A stretch of 64,000 nucleotides of DNA, taken from assembly GCF_002902965.1 (NCBI RefSeq), contig NZ_CP026106.1, forward strand, positions 124,001 to 188,000, written 5' to 3'. Shown piece after piece: positions 17,598 to 29,400 of this stretch. Position 1 is the first letter of the stretch; every line of letters starts with the position of its first letter. Below the pieces are notes generated by a model. The model made no database searches and had not been told where the DNA came from. It saw only the letters and a list, made by a program, of their open reading frames with translations. Source of the DNA: Paraburkholderia hospita. GTDB taxonomy: Bacteria > Pseudomonadota > Gammaproteobacteria > Burkholderiales > Burkholderiaceae. Position numbers and translations under genes: made by a program.

Positions 17598-18266
17598 TTT
17601 GCGCTGGCATCCGCGCTATGCCTTCGTGCTTCACGCGTCGCCCCTGTGCGGGGCGGCACCTACTTTTCTTTGCCGCCGCAAAGAAAAGTAGGCAAAAGAA
17701 AGCGGCTCACACCGCCAACATTTCTTCTTGCCTGAGGGCCCCCAACCGGTCTTACGCTTCACACGGCAACGTCCTTGTTCACGTTCGTTGCCAACGCTTC
17801 GAATGAACGCCTCACCCACTTCAAACACCCGAACAAGAGCTAGCGGCAGCGAATGGTTTGCGCCGCCCAGGTGGCAAACTGTGTGTAGGTTGTCGCGGCG
17901 TATAGCTCGGCGCTCTTACATGGTGGGACGCTTGCCCTGTCGGTCCGGAGTGAGGCGTGCGGAGCACCTAGGGCCTACACACAGTTTGCCACCTGGGCGG
18001 CGGTGGACTATCTGGCACGGCATGCTGCAATGCAGGAGCGTGAAGCGGGTGAGGCGCACTGCAAGAGCGCTGGCAACGAACATGGGTCACGTGATTGCCG
18101 TGTGAAGCGTAAGACCGGTTGGGGGCCCTCAGGCAAGAAGAAATGTTGGCGGTGTGAGCCGCTTTCTTTTGCCTACTTTTCTTTGCGGCGGCAAAGAAAA
18201 GTAGGTGCCGCCCCGCACAGGGGCGACGCGTGAAGCAGGAAGACATAACGCGGATGCCAGCGCAAA
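17598..18266. repeat. Nested long inverted-repeat element between orbB and orbE
   Basis: Outer arms at 17598-17769 and 18095-18266 are each 172 bases, pair without gaps and differ at three positions by my count. Inside each arm is a perfect 15-bp hairpin CCTACTTTTCTTTGC with its complement around a 4-base loop (17659-17692 and 18172-18205). In the centre a second perfect pair of 29-base arms (17861-17889 and 17974-18002) encloses 84 bases. Weaker similarity extends inward from the outer arms near TTCGTTGCCA. No transposase is encoded. It resembles a REP/BIME or MITE-like non-coding element; similar 'AAAAGTAGGTGCCGCC' blocks are, to my knowledge, common in Paraburkholderia. Open frames within it are meaningless translations. 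Confidence 0.9.
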
Positions 18267-18295
18267 TGCCCGACAATCCCGCCAGCGTCGCAGAC

Positions 18296-18330
18296 AAAGT
18301 AGGTGCCGCCCCGCACAGGGGCAACGCATG
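18296..18330 (+). repeat. Partial extra copy of the repeat arm
   Basis: AAAGTAGGTGCCGCC followed by CCGCACAGGGGC repeats part of the right arm (from about 18198) in the same direction, with two mismatches near its end. It looks like a fragment of a further element copy and fills much of the gap before the orbE stop at 18398. The rest of 18267-18397 holds nothing I recognise. Confidence 0.7.
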
Positions 18331-18397
18331 CAGACCAATAACACCACGCGGATGCCACCAAAAGCAAAACCAAACCACCAACAACGTCCCAAAGCCT

Positions 18398-20197
18398 TCA
18401 GCTCGCATCAATCCTGCTCTGACGCACATCCACCTGAACCGACGGCACACGTACTGTGCCATTTCCAGCAATCGCACGTGGCACACCGTGCGTTTCATTA
18501 ACGATTGCGCCGTTATCCAGCTTCAGCACACGGTCGGCAAGCGGGAAGTAACGATCATCATGCGTGATCACCACGACCGTCTTGCCGCGCCCGCGCAACT
18601 CCGGCAACAGTTGCTCATAGAACACGGCCTTGAACGACGGGTCCTGATCGGCCGCCCATTCGTCGAACAGATAGAACGGTCGATCTTCCAGATACGCAAC
18701 GACCAGCGCGAGGCGCTTACGTTGACCCGTCGATAGCGCGCGCGTCGAGAACGTGCCGTTTTCAACGCTAACCTTGTGATCGAGTGCGAGCTTCGCAATC
18801 AGCGCATTGGCGCGGCCATCCGCGGCAGCGCGGGCGCCGTCGTTCGTGTCGTCGGGATCGACGATGCCAAGCAGCGTATCGAACAGATGGAAGTCGTTGA
18901 ACACCGTCGAGAAGCGCTCGCGATACGCGGGCCGCGTGTCCCGCGTTACGGGCGAACCATCGACTTCGATGACGCCGCCTTCCGGCTCATACAGACCCGT
19001 CAGCACCTTCGCGAGCGTCGTCTTGCCGCTGCCGTTGCCGCCGACGATGAACACCAGTTCGCCTGGCTTGAACGTCAGATCGATCGGTCCGATGCGGAAC
19101 ATGCGCTCGTCGCGCTCGTGGAAATACGCATGCGTGATGCCGCGCAGCGAGAGCGTGTCGAACGCGGCGGCCTGAGCGCTGGAAGCGCTTGCTGGCAAGG
19201 CCGCCGCATGATGCGGCTCCTCGAACTCGGCCAGCACGCGTTCGATGCGTTCGAGCGACACACGCGCCGCGTTCACGGTCGGCAGATTGTTCAGCAGGCC
19301 ATCGAGCGGCACCAGCATGAACAGGAACACGATCACATAGCCCGCGGCCGCTTGCGCGTCGGCATGCACGCCGATGGACGGCAGGAAGGTCGCCGCGCCG
19401 AGGAACACATAGAACAGAAAGATGATCCAGCCCACGCCGATCGCATAGGCCACGAATGCGCGACGCCGATGATCGCGCACTTCGTTGATCGCAGCGCCGA
19501 GTTGTCCTTCGACGAATTGCCGCGCGCGCTCGCGATGCAGCTTCAGTTCCTTCGCACCCGCGAACAGCGAGCCGAGGTAATCGAACAGCCTGTCTTGCGC
19601 GCTGCCCGCTGCTTCGAGCGAAGCGATCGCACGAATATCGCCGAAGCGATAGCCCAGCGAGCCGACGACGATCGCGCTGAGCGCCAGCACGCAAACGGGC
19701 CACGACAGCCACGCGAGATACGCAAGGCAACCCGCGACGATCGAGCCATGCATGACGATGTTCGGCAGCGCGAAGAACAGCATCGACACGTTGGTGGCGT
19801 CGTCGGTGAGGATCGATTGCACGGGCGCCGCGCCGACACGCTCGACGTCGCGCAATTCGGCAGCCGCGACGCGCGCGGAAACATGCTCGCGCATGCGGCC
19901 CATCGTGTCCTGCGAAAGCCCCGCGAACAGCACGCCCGAAACGATGCGTGCGATCAGCGCGACCAGCGCGCACGCGGCGAAACGCAACGCGAGCGGCAGA
20001 TCCGCAGCGGTGGGCGCGCTCAGCGCGCGGTTGAGCGTCGCGACCAGCAGCACGCTCGATACGCCATTCGCAATGCATGCGACCAGCGCGAGCGCAAGCG
20101 CGCCGCGCGAGCGTCGTAATAGCGACAACAGCAGACGGGTAGCGGGTTTGTTCGGGCGATCCGAACCATTCACGGGCGGTGCGTTGGAAGCAGTCAT
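18398..20197 (-). CDS. orbE: Siderophore export ABC transporter (PvdE/SyrD cyclic-peptide exporter type)
   Basis: A 599-residue fused ABC exporter. About six membrane segments occupy residues 20-330 (e.g. LALALVACIANGVSSVLLVATL, VGWIIFLFYVFLGAATFL). The ATPase domain has Walker A GGNGSGKTT near 400, a signature STGQRKRLAL in place of LSGGQ (usual for PvdE/SyrD) and Walker B PFYLFDEWAADQD. It should move the siderophore or its precursor across the inner membrane. In-frame starts also exist at 20245 (ATG) and 20248 (TTG), but the sigma promoter's CGTC at 20256-20259 would leave them almost no leader, so 20197 is favoured. None has a clear ribosome-binding site. Confidence 0.9.
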   Translation of the reverse strand: MTASNAPPVNGSDRPNKPATRLLLSLLRRSRGALALALVACIANGVSSVLLVATLNRALSAPTAADLPLALRFAACALVALIARIVSGVLFAGLSQDTMGRMREHVSARVAAAELRDVERVGAAPVQSILTDDATNVSMLFFALPNIVMHGSIVAGCLAYLAWLSWPVCVLALSAIVVGSLGYRFGDIRAIASLEAAGSAQDRLFDYLGSLFAGAKELKLHRERARQFVEGQLGAAINEVRDHRRRAFVAYAIGVGWIIFLFYVFLGAATFLPSIGVHADAQAAAGYVIVFLFMLVPLDGLLNNLPTVNAARVSLERIERVLAEFEEPHHAAALPASASSAQAAAFDTLSLRGITHAYFHERDERMFRIGPIDLTFKPGELVFIVGGNGSGKTTLAKVLTGLYEPEGGVIEVDGSPVTRDTRPAYRERFSTVFNDFHLFDTLLGIVDPDDTNDGARAAADGRANALIAKLALDHKVSVENGTFSTRALSTGQRKRLALVVAYLEDRPFYLFDEWAADQDPSFKAVFYEQLLPELRGRGKTVVVITHDDRYFPLADRVLKLDNGAIVNETHGVPRAIAGNGTVRVPSVQVDVRQSRIDAS

Positions 20198-20255
20198 CGA
20201 AAGCGGGCGTGAGAGTGAAGGCGCGCATAGCGCATGAAGGGTCATCAATCGAATA

Positions 20256-20280
20256 GACGTTTGGGCGCCGCAAAACTTTA
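20256..20280 (-). promoter_or_regulatory. OrbS-type promoter for orbE
   Basis: Read on the reverse strand, TAAA (20280-20277) is followed after exactly 17 bases by CGTC (20259-20256). Geometry is identical to the orbH and orbI promoters. It drives the exporter gene divergently from orbI. Confidence 0.72.
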
Positions 20281-20340
20281 GTTAAATAGCCGCGAGCACG
20301 AGCAATCAAGGACTCCGGAGAATTTATTCCACCAAAGGGG

Positions 20341-20365
20341 TAAATTTTTTTTCGCGCGATTCGTC
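20341..20365 (+). promoter_or_regulatory. OrbS-type promoter for orbI operon
   Basis: TAAA (start of TAAATTTTTT) at 20341-20344 and CGTC at 20362-20365 are 17 bases apart. It lies 87 bases before the orbI start and back-to-back with the orbE promoter. It should transcribe orbI, orbJ, orbK, pvdA, orbA and orbL, since no other such promoter was seen before 40733. Confidence 0.72.
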
Positions 20366-20452
20366 ACCTGTGTGAAGCCGCTGAAATTGGGACCGGGACA
20401 AACCGTGCCCTGATACAGCGGCATAGCGGCCTTGCCGAAGGACTTCACACGA

Positions 20453-23400
20453 ATGACGAATTTTCCGACTGCCTTGCATCAGCGACTGCGCGAACTCGCG
20501 CGCAGTGCACCCAACGCACCCGCGCTCGCCGCGTTTTCGCCGCATACCGTGCGCATGTCGCGCGGCGAACTCGACGCTCGCGCCTCGCACGTCGCGGCGG
20601 TGTTGCGCGCACGTGGCGTGGGTGCGGAAGTGCGGGTGGGCGTGTGCATCGACAGGTCGTGCGATCTGTTCGTCGCGTTGCTCGCCGTGCTGAAGGCGGG
20701 TGGCGTGTTCGTGCCGCTCGATCCGCGTCATCCCGCGCAACGTCTCGACTGGATGGCACGCGACGCAGGTTTGAGGCATGGCATCGTCACGCGCGCCGCG
20801 GACGCAACGATGCGCGCGAGGTTCGAGCACTGTATCGAAGTCGATGCGATCGACATCACGCAACCCGTTGCAATCGACGATGCGCAGGTTCATCCGCGCT
20901 CGGCTGCGTACATGATCTACACGTCGGGTTCGACGGGTACGCCGAAAGCCGTGGTCGTCGAGAATGGTCCGCTTGCCGCGCATTGCGATGCCGTGATCGA
21001 TGCTTATCCGATGACGGATGCGGACCGCGTGCTGCATTTCGCTTCCGTGAATTTCGATCTTGCGCACGAGTATTGGCTCGCGCCGCTTGCCGCAGGCGCG
21101 AGCATCGCGATCACCGCGCCCGGCACGGTCGCGCCCGACGATGCGTATGCCCTGGTCGAGCAGGAGCGCGTTACGATCGCCGCGTTTCCGCCTGCGTATC
21201 TGCGTGAATTCGCGCAAGCCGCGCGGCGTCATGGCGTGCCCGCTGCATTGCGCGTGCTCGCGTTCGGCGGCGAAGCGATGCCCGGAGATGTATTCGCCGA
21301 TATCAGGCAAACGTTTAGCAACGTGCGTTTGATCAACGGCTATGGTCCGACGGAGACCGTGATCTCGCCGATGCTGTGGCCGCTCGATGCTCAAGCTGCC
21401 TTCAGCGACACGTCATGCGCATCGTTGCCGATTGGCAGGCCGATTGGTTTGCGCACGGCTCGCGTGAGCACGCCCGGATCGGCTGATGGCGCTTCTATCG
21501 ACGATGGCTCGACAGGCGAGTTGCTGCTGGGCGGCGCATGCCTCGCGCGCGGCTATCACGGACGCGCGGCGCAAACGGCCGAGCGTTTCATCCCCGATGC
21601 TCACGGCGCGCCAGGCTCGCGCGTGTATCGAACCGGCGATCTCGCCCGTCTGCGCGTGGACGGCGCGTATGACTACATGGGCCGCATCGACGATCAGGTG
21701 CAAATTCGTGGCGTGCGCGTCGAACCCGGCGAGATCGCGCAATGTCTGCGCTCGCATCCCGGCGTACGCGATGCGGCTGTGCTGGTTGAACAGATTGCCG
21801 GGCGAGTGCAATTGACCGCCTGTGTCGTGATCGAAAGCGCAGCCGACGAAAGCGCGTTGCGCGAGCATCTGTCGCGGCACTTGCCGGAAGCCTGGCAGCC
21901 GCATCGATTCGCGCTGTTAGAGGCACTGCCTTATACGCTGAATGGCAAGCTCGATCGCGAATCGCTGCGCACACGCGTTGCGTCGCAAACGGCAGTCGCG
22001 TCGTATCGTGAACCGCAAGGTGAAACGGCGCGCAAGCTCGCTGCGATCTGGCAGGCGATTTTGGGCGATGAGCCTGTCGGCCTCGATGACAGCTTTCATG
22101 CGCGCGGCGGCGACTCGATTGCGATCATGCGCTTGCAGGCCGCGATCCGTGCGGAACTGCGCGTGAATCTGCGGCTGGATGCGCTGTTCGTTGATCGTTC
22201 GCTCGAAGCACTCGCGGCGCTCGTCGATGCGAGCGAAGTGGAAGACCTTACGCAGCCGCTTCCATTGAAAGCGGCCGCGCGAAGCACGACGGAGACCGAT
22301 TACACGGACTATCGCGCATCATTTGCACAGCAGCGTTTCTGGGTGCTCGCGCAATCGCGCGGCGCTGGCGATGCTTATCACATCGCGGCGCACTGGAACA
22401 TTCGCGGTTCGATCGATCACGCGTTGCTGGAAAAGGCGCTCGCGCAAGTGATCGAGCGTCACGAAGCGTGGCGCACTACGCTGCACGAAGACGACAACGG
22501 CATCGTGATGCAGCGCGTTCATGCGCGCATCGCCGTGTCTGTTGATCAAACCGATCTGCGCGGCACCGCGCTTGAGTCACGCAAGGCACGCGCAAGCGAA
22601 CTCGCCGACGAACACGCGACGCGGCCTTTCGATCTGCAACACGGCCCGTTGCTGCGCGCATCGCTCGTTACGCTCGCTGATGACGAGCATTGCCTGATGC
22701 TGACGGCACATCACGCGATCAGCGATGGCTGGTCGTCGCGTTGTGCGTTCTCGGAACTGGCGGAAGCCTATGCCGCGTTGTCCGCACGCCGCGTCGCTGC
22801 ATTGCCCATGCTCACCGCGCAATACGCAGACTTCGCGCAATGGCAGCGCGAATGGCTCGCTGGCGCGGAACGCGAGCGGCAACTCGGCTATTGGCGCGAC
22901 GCATTGAAGGATGCGCCCGCGCCGCTCGCATTGCCCGTCGATCGCACAGTACCCGCAGAGCGCACGCTCATCGGCAAGCGCGCTTCGCGGCGCCTCGATC
23001 AACACGTATCGGCGGCTGTGCGCGATCTCGCAAGCGGCGCGCACGCATCGACATTCATCGTGCTGCTGACGGCATTGCATGCATGGCTGCATCGGCTGAC
23101 GGCTGCGACGGATGTCGTGATTGCCGCGCCTGTCGCCAACCGTCAGCGCGCCGAAGTGGCGAATCTGCTCGGTCTTTTCATCAACACCGTGGCATTGCGC
23201 GCTCGCGTGTCGCCCCACGCGCCGTTCAATGCGTTGCTCGCGCAGGTGCGCGACACGACGCTGGGCGCATACGCGAACCAGGACATCCCGTTCGATCAGG
23301 TGATCGATGCCGTCAAGCCGCCCGTGCGGCGCGGCGAAGAATGGCTGCGCGTGAAGTTCGCGCAGCAGTTCGTCTTCGACGAACCCGTCGCGTTGCCGGG

Positions 23401-26400
23401 CGCCGTCGCAACGTTGACGCCCGGCCCCGATAACGCGGCGCGCTTCGACTTCGCGCTGGATTTCACCGACGACGCACGCGGCATCGAACTGGTCGCGGCA
23501 TGGGCGACGGATTGCATCGACGATGCGACCGCGCATGCGTGGCTCGATAGTTTCGTTGCGCTTCTGACGGATAGCGTGGCGAATCCCGCGTTGGCGGTCA
23601 GTTCGCTCGCTTGTGCCGGGTCTCGCAGCAACCTGCTGCAAGGCCGCGCGCAGACGTTCGAGTTCGCTGATGTCGTTGCGGCGTTCACGCATCACGCGAA
23701 CGCAACGCCAAAGCAGATCGCCGTCACGGACGCTCAACGGCAACTCACATTCGAAGAACTCGACCGCGCTTCGTCGCGTGCCGCCCGCGCGTTGATCGAA
23801 CACGGCGCAGGCGCGGAACAGGCTGTTGCGCTGTGCATCGACCGTTCTGTCGATTTCGTCGTCGCGTTGCTCGCCATATTGAAGTCAGGCGCGATCGCCG
23901 TACCGCTTGATCCCGCTGCGCCACGTGAGCGTATCGAAGCGTCTATCGCCGCATGTGACGCACGCTGCGTGATCGTGGCCGCCAACGCGCCGCAGATCGA
24001 AACCCAAGCGCCCGTACTGTCGCTCGATACGTTGATCGACACACACAGCGAAGCCGCATGCGCTTCCGTTGCGCCCGAACAGGCCGCTTACCTGATCTAC
24101 ACGTCGGGTTCGACGGGCACGCCGAAAGGCGTTGTCGTCTCGCATCGCGCGCTTGCCGACTACGTGCAGGGCATGCTCGACGAACTGAAGTTCGCGCCCG
24201 GCGCGAGCATGGCGATGGTATCGACAGTTGCCGCCGATCTCGGCCACACGACGCTGTTTGGCGCATTGTGCTCGGGCCGCACGCTGCATCTCCTGCCGAA
24301 AGAAGCTGCGTTCGATCCCGATCGCTTTGCCACGACGATGCGCGAGCGTGGTGTCGGCGTGCTGAAGATCGTGCCGAGCCATCTGCATGCGCTGCTCGAA
24401 GCGCAGCAACCTGCCGACGTGCTGCCGTCGCACGCGCTGGTGCTGGGCGGCGAGCCGCTGCCGTGGACGCTCGTCGAACGGATCACGGCGTTGCGGCCCG
24501 CGTGCCGCGTGATCAATCACTATGGTCCGACGGAAGCGACCGTCGGCGCGCTCACGTTCGATGCAACCGCGAACATGCGTGGCGCGAGCGCATCGGCAGG
24601 CGTGCCCACGGGACGTCCGTTGCCGAACGCGCGCGCGTTCGTGCTCGATGCGAACGGCGCGCCCGTTCCTGTGGGCGGAATCGGTGAACTGCATCTGGGC
24701 GGGCCGGGCGTTGCGCGCGGCTACCTGGGCCGCGCCGCCGTGACTGCGGAGCGTTTCGTGCCGGATGCAAGCGGCGCGCGTATGTATCGAACGGGCGACC
24801 GCGTGCGCCTGCGCGCGGACGGTGCGATCGACTATCTGGGCCGTCTGGACGATCAGGTGAAGATTCGCGGCTATCGCGTCGAGCCCGGCGAAGTGAGCGC
24901 GACGTTGCGCGCGCTCGACGGCGTCAGGCAGGCGGAAACGCTGGCCATTCACGAAGACGGCCGCGCGCGCCTCGCGTCGTTCGTCGTCGTGCAAGGTGCG
25001 AGCGATGAAGCATCGCTGCGCGCGCAACTCGCCGCGCGACTGCCCGACTACATGGTGCCCGCGACGTTGACGCTGTGCGACGCCCTCCCCGTCACGCGGA
25101 ACGGCAAGATCGACCGTGCGAAGCTGCGCGAGCTTGCGCAACAGCCTGTCGCGCAATCGGCAAGCGAAGCGCCACTCGAAGGCGCAGAGCGGATTCTCGC
25201 CGACGTATGGAAAGAAGTGCTGCGCGCGGAGCGCGTGGGCCGCGACGACAACTTTTTCGAACTGGGCGGCGATTCGATTCTCGCGTTGCAGGTGATCGCG
25301 CGTTCGCGCAAACGCGGCGTGCGTTTCACGCCGAAGCAACTGTTCGACAAGCCGACCGTCGCGCAACTGGCGCAAGTCGCACAAGCGGTTGCCGTCGCCG
25401 AGCCGAAAGCGGAAACGCGTGCTGTTTCAAAACCGGACGCCTCGCATGTCGCGTTGACGCCCGCGCAGCGGCGCTTTTTCGGCTTGACGATTCCCGCGCG
25501 TCACCACTGGAATCAGGCGATCGAACTGCATGCGAGTGAGCGCTTCGATCTCGACGCATTCGCGCAGGCATTCGACGCGGTGCTCGCACATCACGACGCG
25601 TTCCGCTTGCGCTTCACGCAAGATGCGTCCTCTTCGTGGACGGCGCGCTACGCCGAAAAACCGTTCGACACGCTGCCCCTCGTCGCCATTGAAGCGCGCG
25701 ACGAACACGACGCGCTCGCGCAATTCGACGAGTTGCAGCGCAGCTTCGATCTCGCGCGTGGACCGCTTGCGGGCGCGCTCGTCGCGGTGCTGCCCGATGG
25801 CACGCCGCGCGTGTGGATCGCGGTTCACCATCTGATCGTCGATGGCGTGTCGTGGCGCGTTTTGCTCGAAGACCTCGATGCCGCCTACGTCGCGGCACGC
25901 GAGCGGCGTGCCATCAGGCTCGCAGCGCAAGGCGCGCATGCGTCGGACTGGGCGCAGCGTCTCGCCAGCAATGCAGCGGCGCTTTTCAGCAAAGAACTGC
26001 CGTACTGGACCTCGATGCAGCACGCGAGCGCCGCCTTGCCGTTCGACAATCCGCAAGGCACGGCGACCAATGCCGACGCGTGCACGGTGGAATGGACGAT
26101 CGATGCCACGCTCACGCAGACGCTGCTCACCGATGCGAACGCCGCATGGCGTACGCAGACGATCGACCTGCTCGTCGCCGGGCTCGCTCACACCTTGGGC
26201 GCAAGTGTCGAAGCGAAGTCGCTGCTGATCGAACTCGAAGGCCACGGACGCGAAGCGCTGTTCGAAGACTTCGACGCGAGCCGCTCGATCGGCTGGCTGA
26301 CGAGCCACTATCCTGTCGCGCTGCCCATCGGTGCATCGAGCACCGACACGCTCACGGCCGTCAAGGACGCATTGCGCGCGGTGCCGAATAAGGGTGTCGG

Positions 26401-29400
26401 CTTCGGTGTGCTGCGCTACCTCGCCGATGACGCGACGCGCGCGACGCTTGCTGCGCTGCCGCGTCCGCGCGTGACATTCAACTACCTTGGCCAGTTCGGC
26501 GAAGCATCGACCGAGCGCGCGCTGAGCGCACGCTTTGGCGGCGCGGGCTGCGAGCGCGACCCGGCGGGTCCGATGTCGAATGCACTGGCGATTCACGCGC
26601 ATATCGACGGCGCACGCAAGCTCAAGGTGCATTGGGTCTATAGCGCGGCGATGTTCGAGGCGGGCACGGTCGAAAAACTCGCCCGCACATTCGAAACCAC
26701 GTTGCGCGATATCGCGGCGCGCTGCATCGAACGCGTGTCGAAGCGCGGCGCGGGCGCCACCCCCGTTGACTTTCCGCTTGCGCAGCGCGCGGGCCTCTCG
26801 CAGCCGATGCTCGAGCGTCTCGAACTAGATTTGCGCACGGTCGACGACATCTATCCGCTGTCGCCGATGCAGCAGGGCATCCTGTTCCACTCGCTGTATG
26901 CGCCCGATCGCACCACGTATGTCAATCAACTCGTCGCGACGCTGACGTCGCCGGATATCGCGCGCCTGACGGACGCGTTCAATCGCGTCGTGCCGCAGCA
27001 CGACATCTTGCGCACGAGCTTCTGGCATGACGCCGACGTGCCGCTGCAAATCGTGCATCGCCAGGCGAAGCTGCCGTTCGCCGTGCTCGACTGGTGTGGC
27101 CGCGATGCGCAGGACGCAAACTTCGAGCAATGGCTGACGGAAGATCGCGCGCAAGGCTTCGATCTGACGCAAGCACCGCTGATGCGCGTGACGCTAGTTC
27201 GCCTCACGGACGACGAATGGCGCCTCGTGTGGACGCGTCACCACTTGCTGCTCGACGGGTGGAGCACGGCGCGCATGTTCGCCGACGTGTTGCGCGATTA
27301 CATGAGCGAGCGCCGCGCGTTGTCGTTCGGCCAGGCGGCGCGGTTGCGCTACCGCGACTTCATCGCGTGGCTCGATGCGCGCGATCACGACGCCGACAAG
27401 GCGTTCTGGCTCGAACGACTCGCCCGCTTCGACGAGCCGACGCTGGTCGCGCCGAACGTGTCGCCGGAGGATGCTGCCGCACCCAGCGACGTCTGGCGCG
27501 CGCGGCTCGACGCGACCACGACCGCGAAGCTGACCGCGCTCGCACGCAGCCTCAGGCTGACCGTGAATACGGTGGTGCAGGGCGCGTGGGCGCTCGCGTT
27601 GCAGCGCATGACCCATCACGCGACGGTTGCATTCGGCGCGACCGTCGCGGGCCGGCCCGACGCGCTGCCCGACGTCGACAGCGTGCTTGGCCTTTTCATC
27701 AACACATTGCCCGTCATCGCCACGCCTGCACCGCAACGGCGCATCGCCGACTGGCTCGCGGACCTGCAACGCGACAACGCGGCGAATGCCGAGCATGCGC
27801 ATACGCCGCTCTTCGACATACAACGTTGGGCCGGACAGGGCGGCGGCGCAATGTTCGACACGCTGGTCGTGTTCGAGAACTATCCCGTCGATCCGGCGTG
27901 GTCGGCGAACCACGAACGTGCGCTGCGCCTGTCGGACATTCGCAGCGTCGAATCGACCGATCTGGCCGTCACGCTGGTTGTTCAGGCCGGCGATACCCTG
28001 ACGATCGACTACGGCTACGACACGGCGCGTATTGATGAAGCGCGCGTGCAGACGCTGCATCGCGCGTTCAATGCCAGCATTGAAGCGTTTATCGCCGATC
28101 CGCATGCACTGCTCGGAAGCGTGTCGATCGCGACACACGACGATTGCACGCAACTCGTGCGCTTCAACGATACCGCGCACACGTGGCGCGATGAACAGCA
28201 ACTGCCGCTTCATCGTCAGTTTGAACGCCATGCTGCTGCGACGCCGGACGCAATCGCGCTGGACTTCATCGACGCCAACGGAAACCGCACGCGCGTCACC
28301 TATGCCGAACTCGATGACCACGCGCGCCGCGTGGCCGCTGCGTTGCTGAATGCAGGCGTCGAGGCGGACAGCGTGGTAGCGCTATGCGTCGAGCGCTCTG
28401 TCGACATGGTGGTCGCGCTGTTCGGCGTGTTGAAGGCGGGTGCCGCCTATCTGCCCGTCGATCCCGACTATCCCGCGGACCGCATCGCGTATCTGCTCGA
28501 CGATGCGCAGCCCGCCGTCGTGCTGACTCAACGGTCGCTGCATGCGCGCGTTGTCGCTTCGATCCGCAGCGATAGCGCGCATGTGCTGTGCGTCGAAGAA
28601 TTCGATGCGAACGCCGCGCTCGAAACGCTTGTTGCTGTCGATCCCGATCAGCTTGCGTACCTGATCTACACATCGGGTTCGACAGGCAAGCCGAAGGGCG
28701 CGGGCAATACGCATCGCGCGCTCGCGAACCGGATCGCGTGGATGCAGGACGCGTATCGGCTGACGCCGCAAGATGTCGTGCTGCACAAGACGCCGTTCGG
28801 CTTTGACGTTTCCGTGTGGGAATTCGTGTGGCCGTTGTCGGTCGGCGCGACGCTCGCCATCGCCGCACCTGGCGATCATCGCGACCCAGCACGACTCGCG
28901 TCCGCCATCGCCACATTTGGTGTAACGACATTGCATTTCGTGCCGTCGATGCTTGGCGCGTTCCTCGGCCATCTGAAGGACTTCGATGCCGCTGCGCAAT
29001 GCACGAGCATCGCGCGGATCGTGGCGAGCGGCGAGGCGCTGTCGCCCGAACTCGTGGCACGCGCACGCGCGCTGCTCCCGCAAGCCCAATTGCACAACCT
29101 GTACGGCCCGACGGAAGCCGCGATCGACGTGTCGCACTGGACGTGCACGGACGCCGACGCGCAGGCCGTCGCGGTCCCCATCGGCAAGCCGATTGCGAAC
29201 ATCCAGTTGCATGCGCTCGATGGGTCGCTGCATCCGTTGCCGGCGGGCGCAATCGGCGAACTGTATCTGGGCGGCGTCGGGCTTGCGCGCGGTTACCTGG
29301 GGCGCGCCGCGCTGACGGCGGAGCGCTTCATTCCCAATCCGTTCACGCCGGGCGCGCGCCTCTATCGCACGGGCGATCTCGTGTGCCGGCGCGCGGACGG

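Noticed and set aside
17600..18400. Several short overlapping open frames in the inverted-repeat region
   Set aside because: They translate the repeat arms on both strands (e.g. VGAAPHRGDA in two places) and carry no start signals; the region is non-coding.
20324..21394. A 356-codon reverse open frame at the start of orbI
   Set aside because: It lies opposite a clear adenylation domain and crosses the orbI promoter; no ribosome-binding site or motif.
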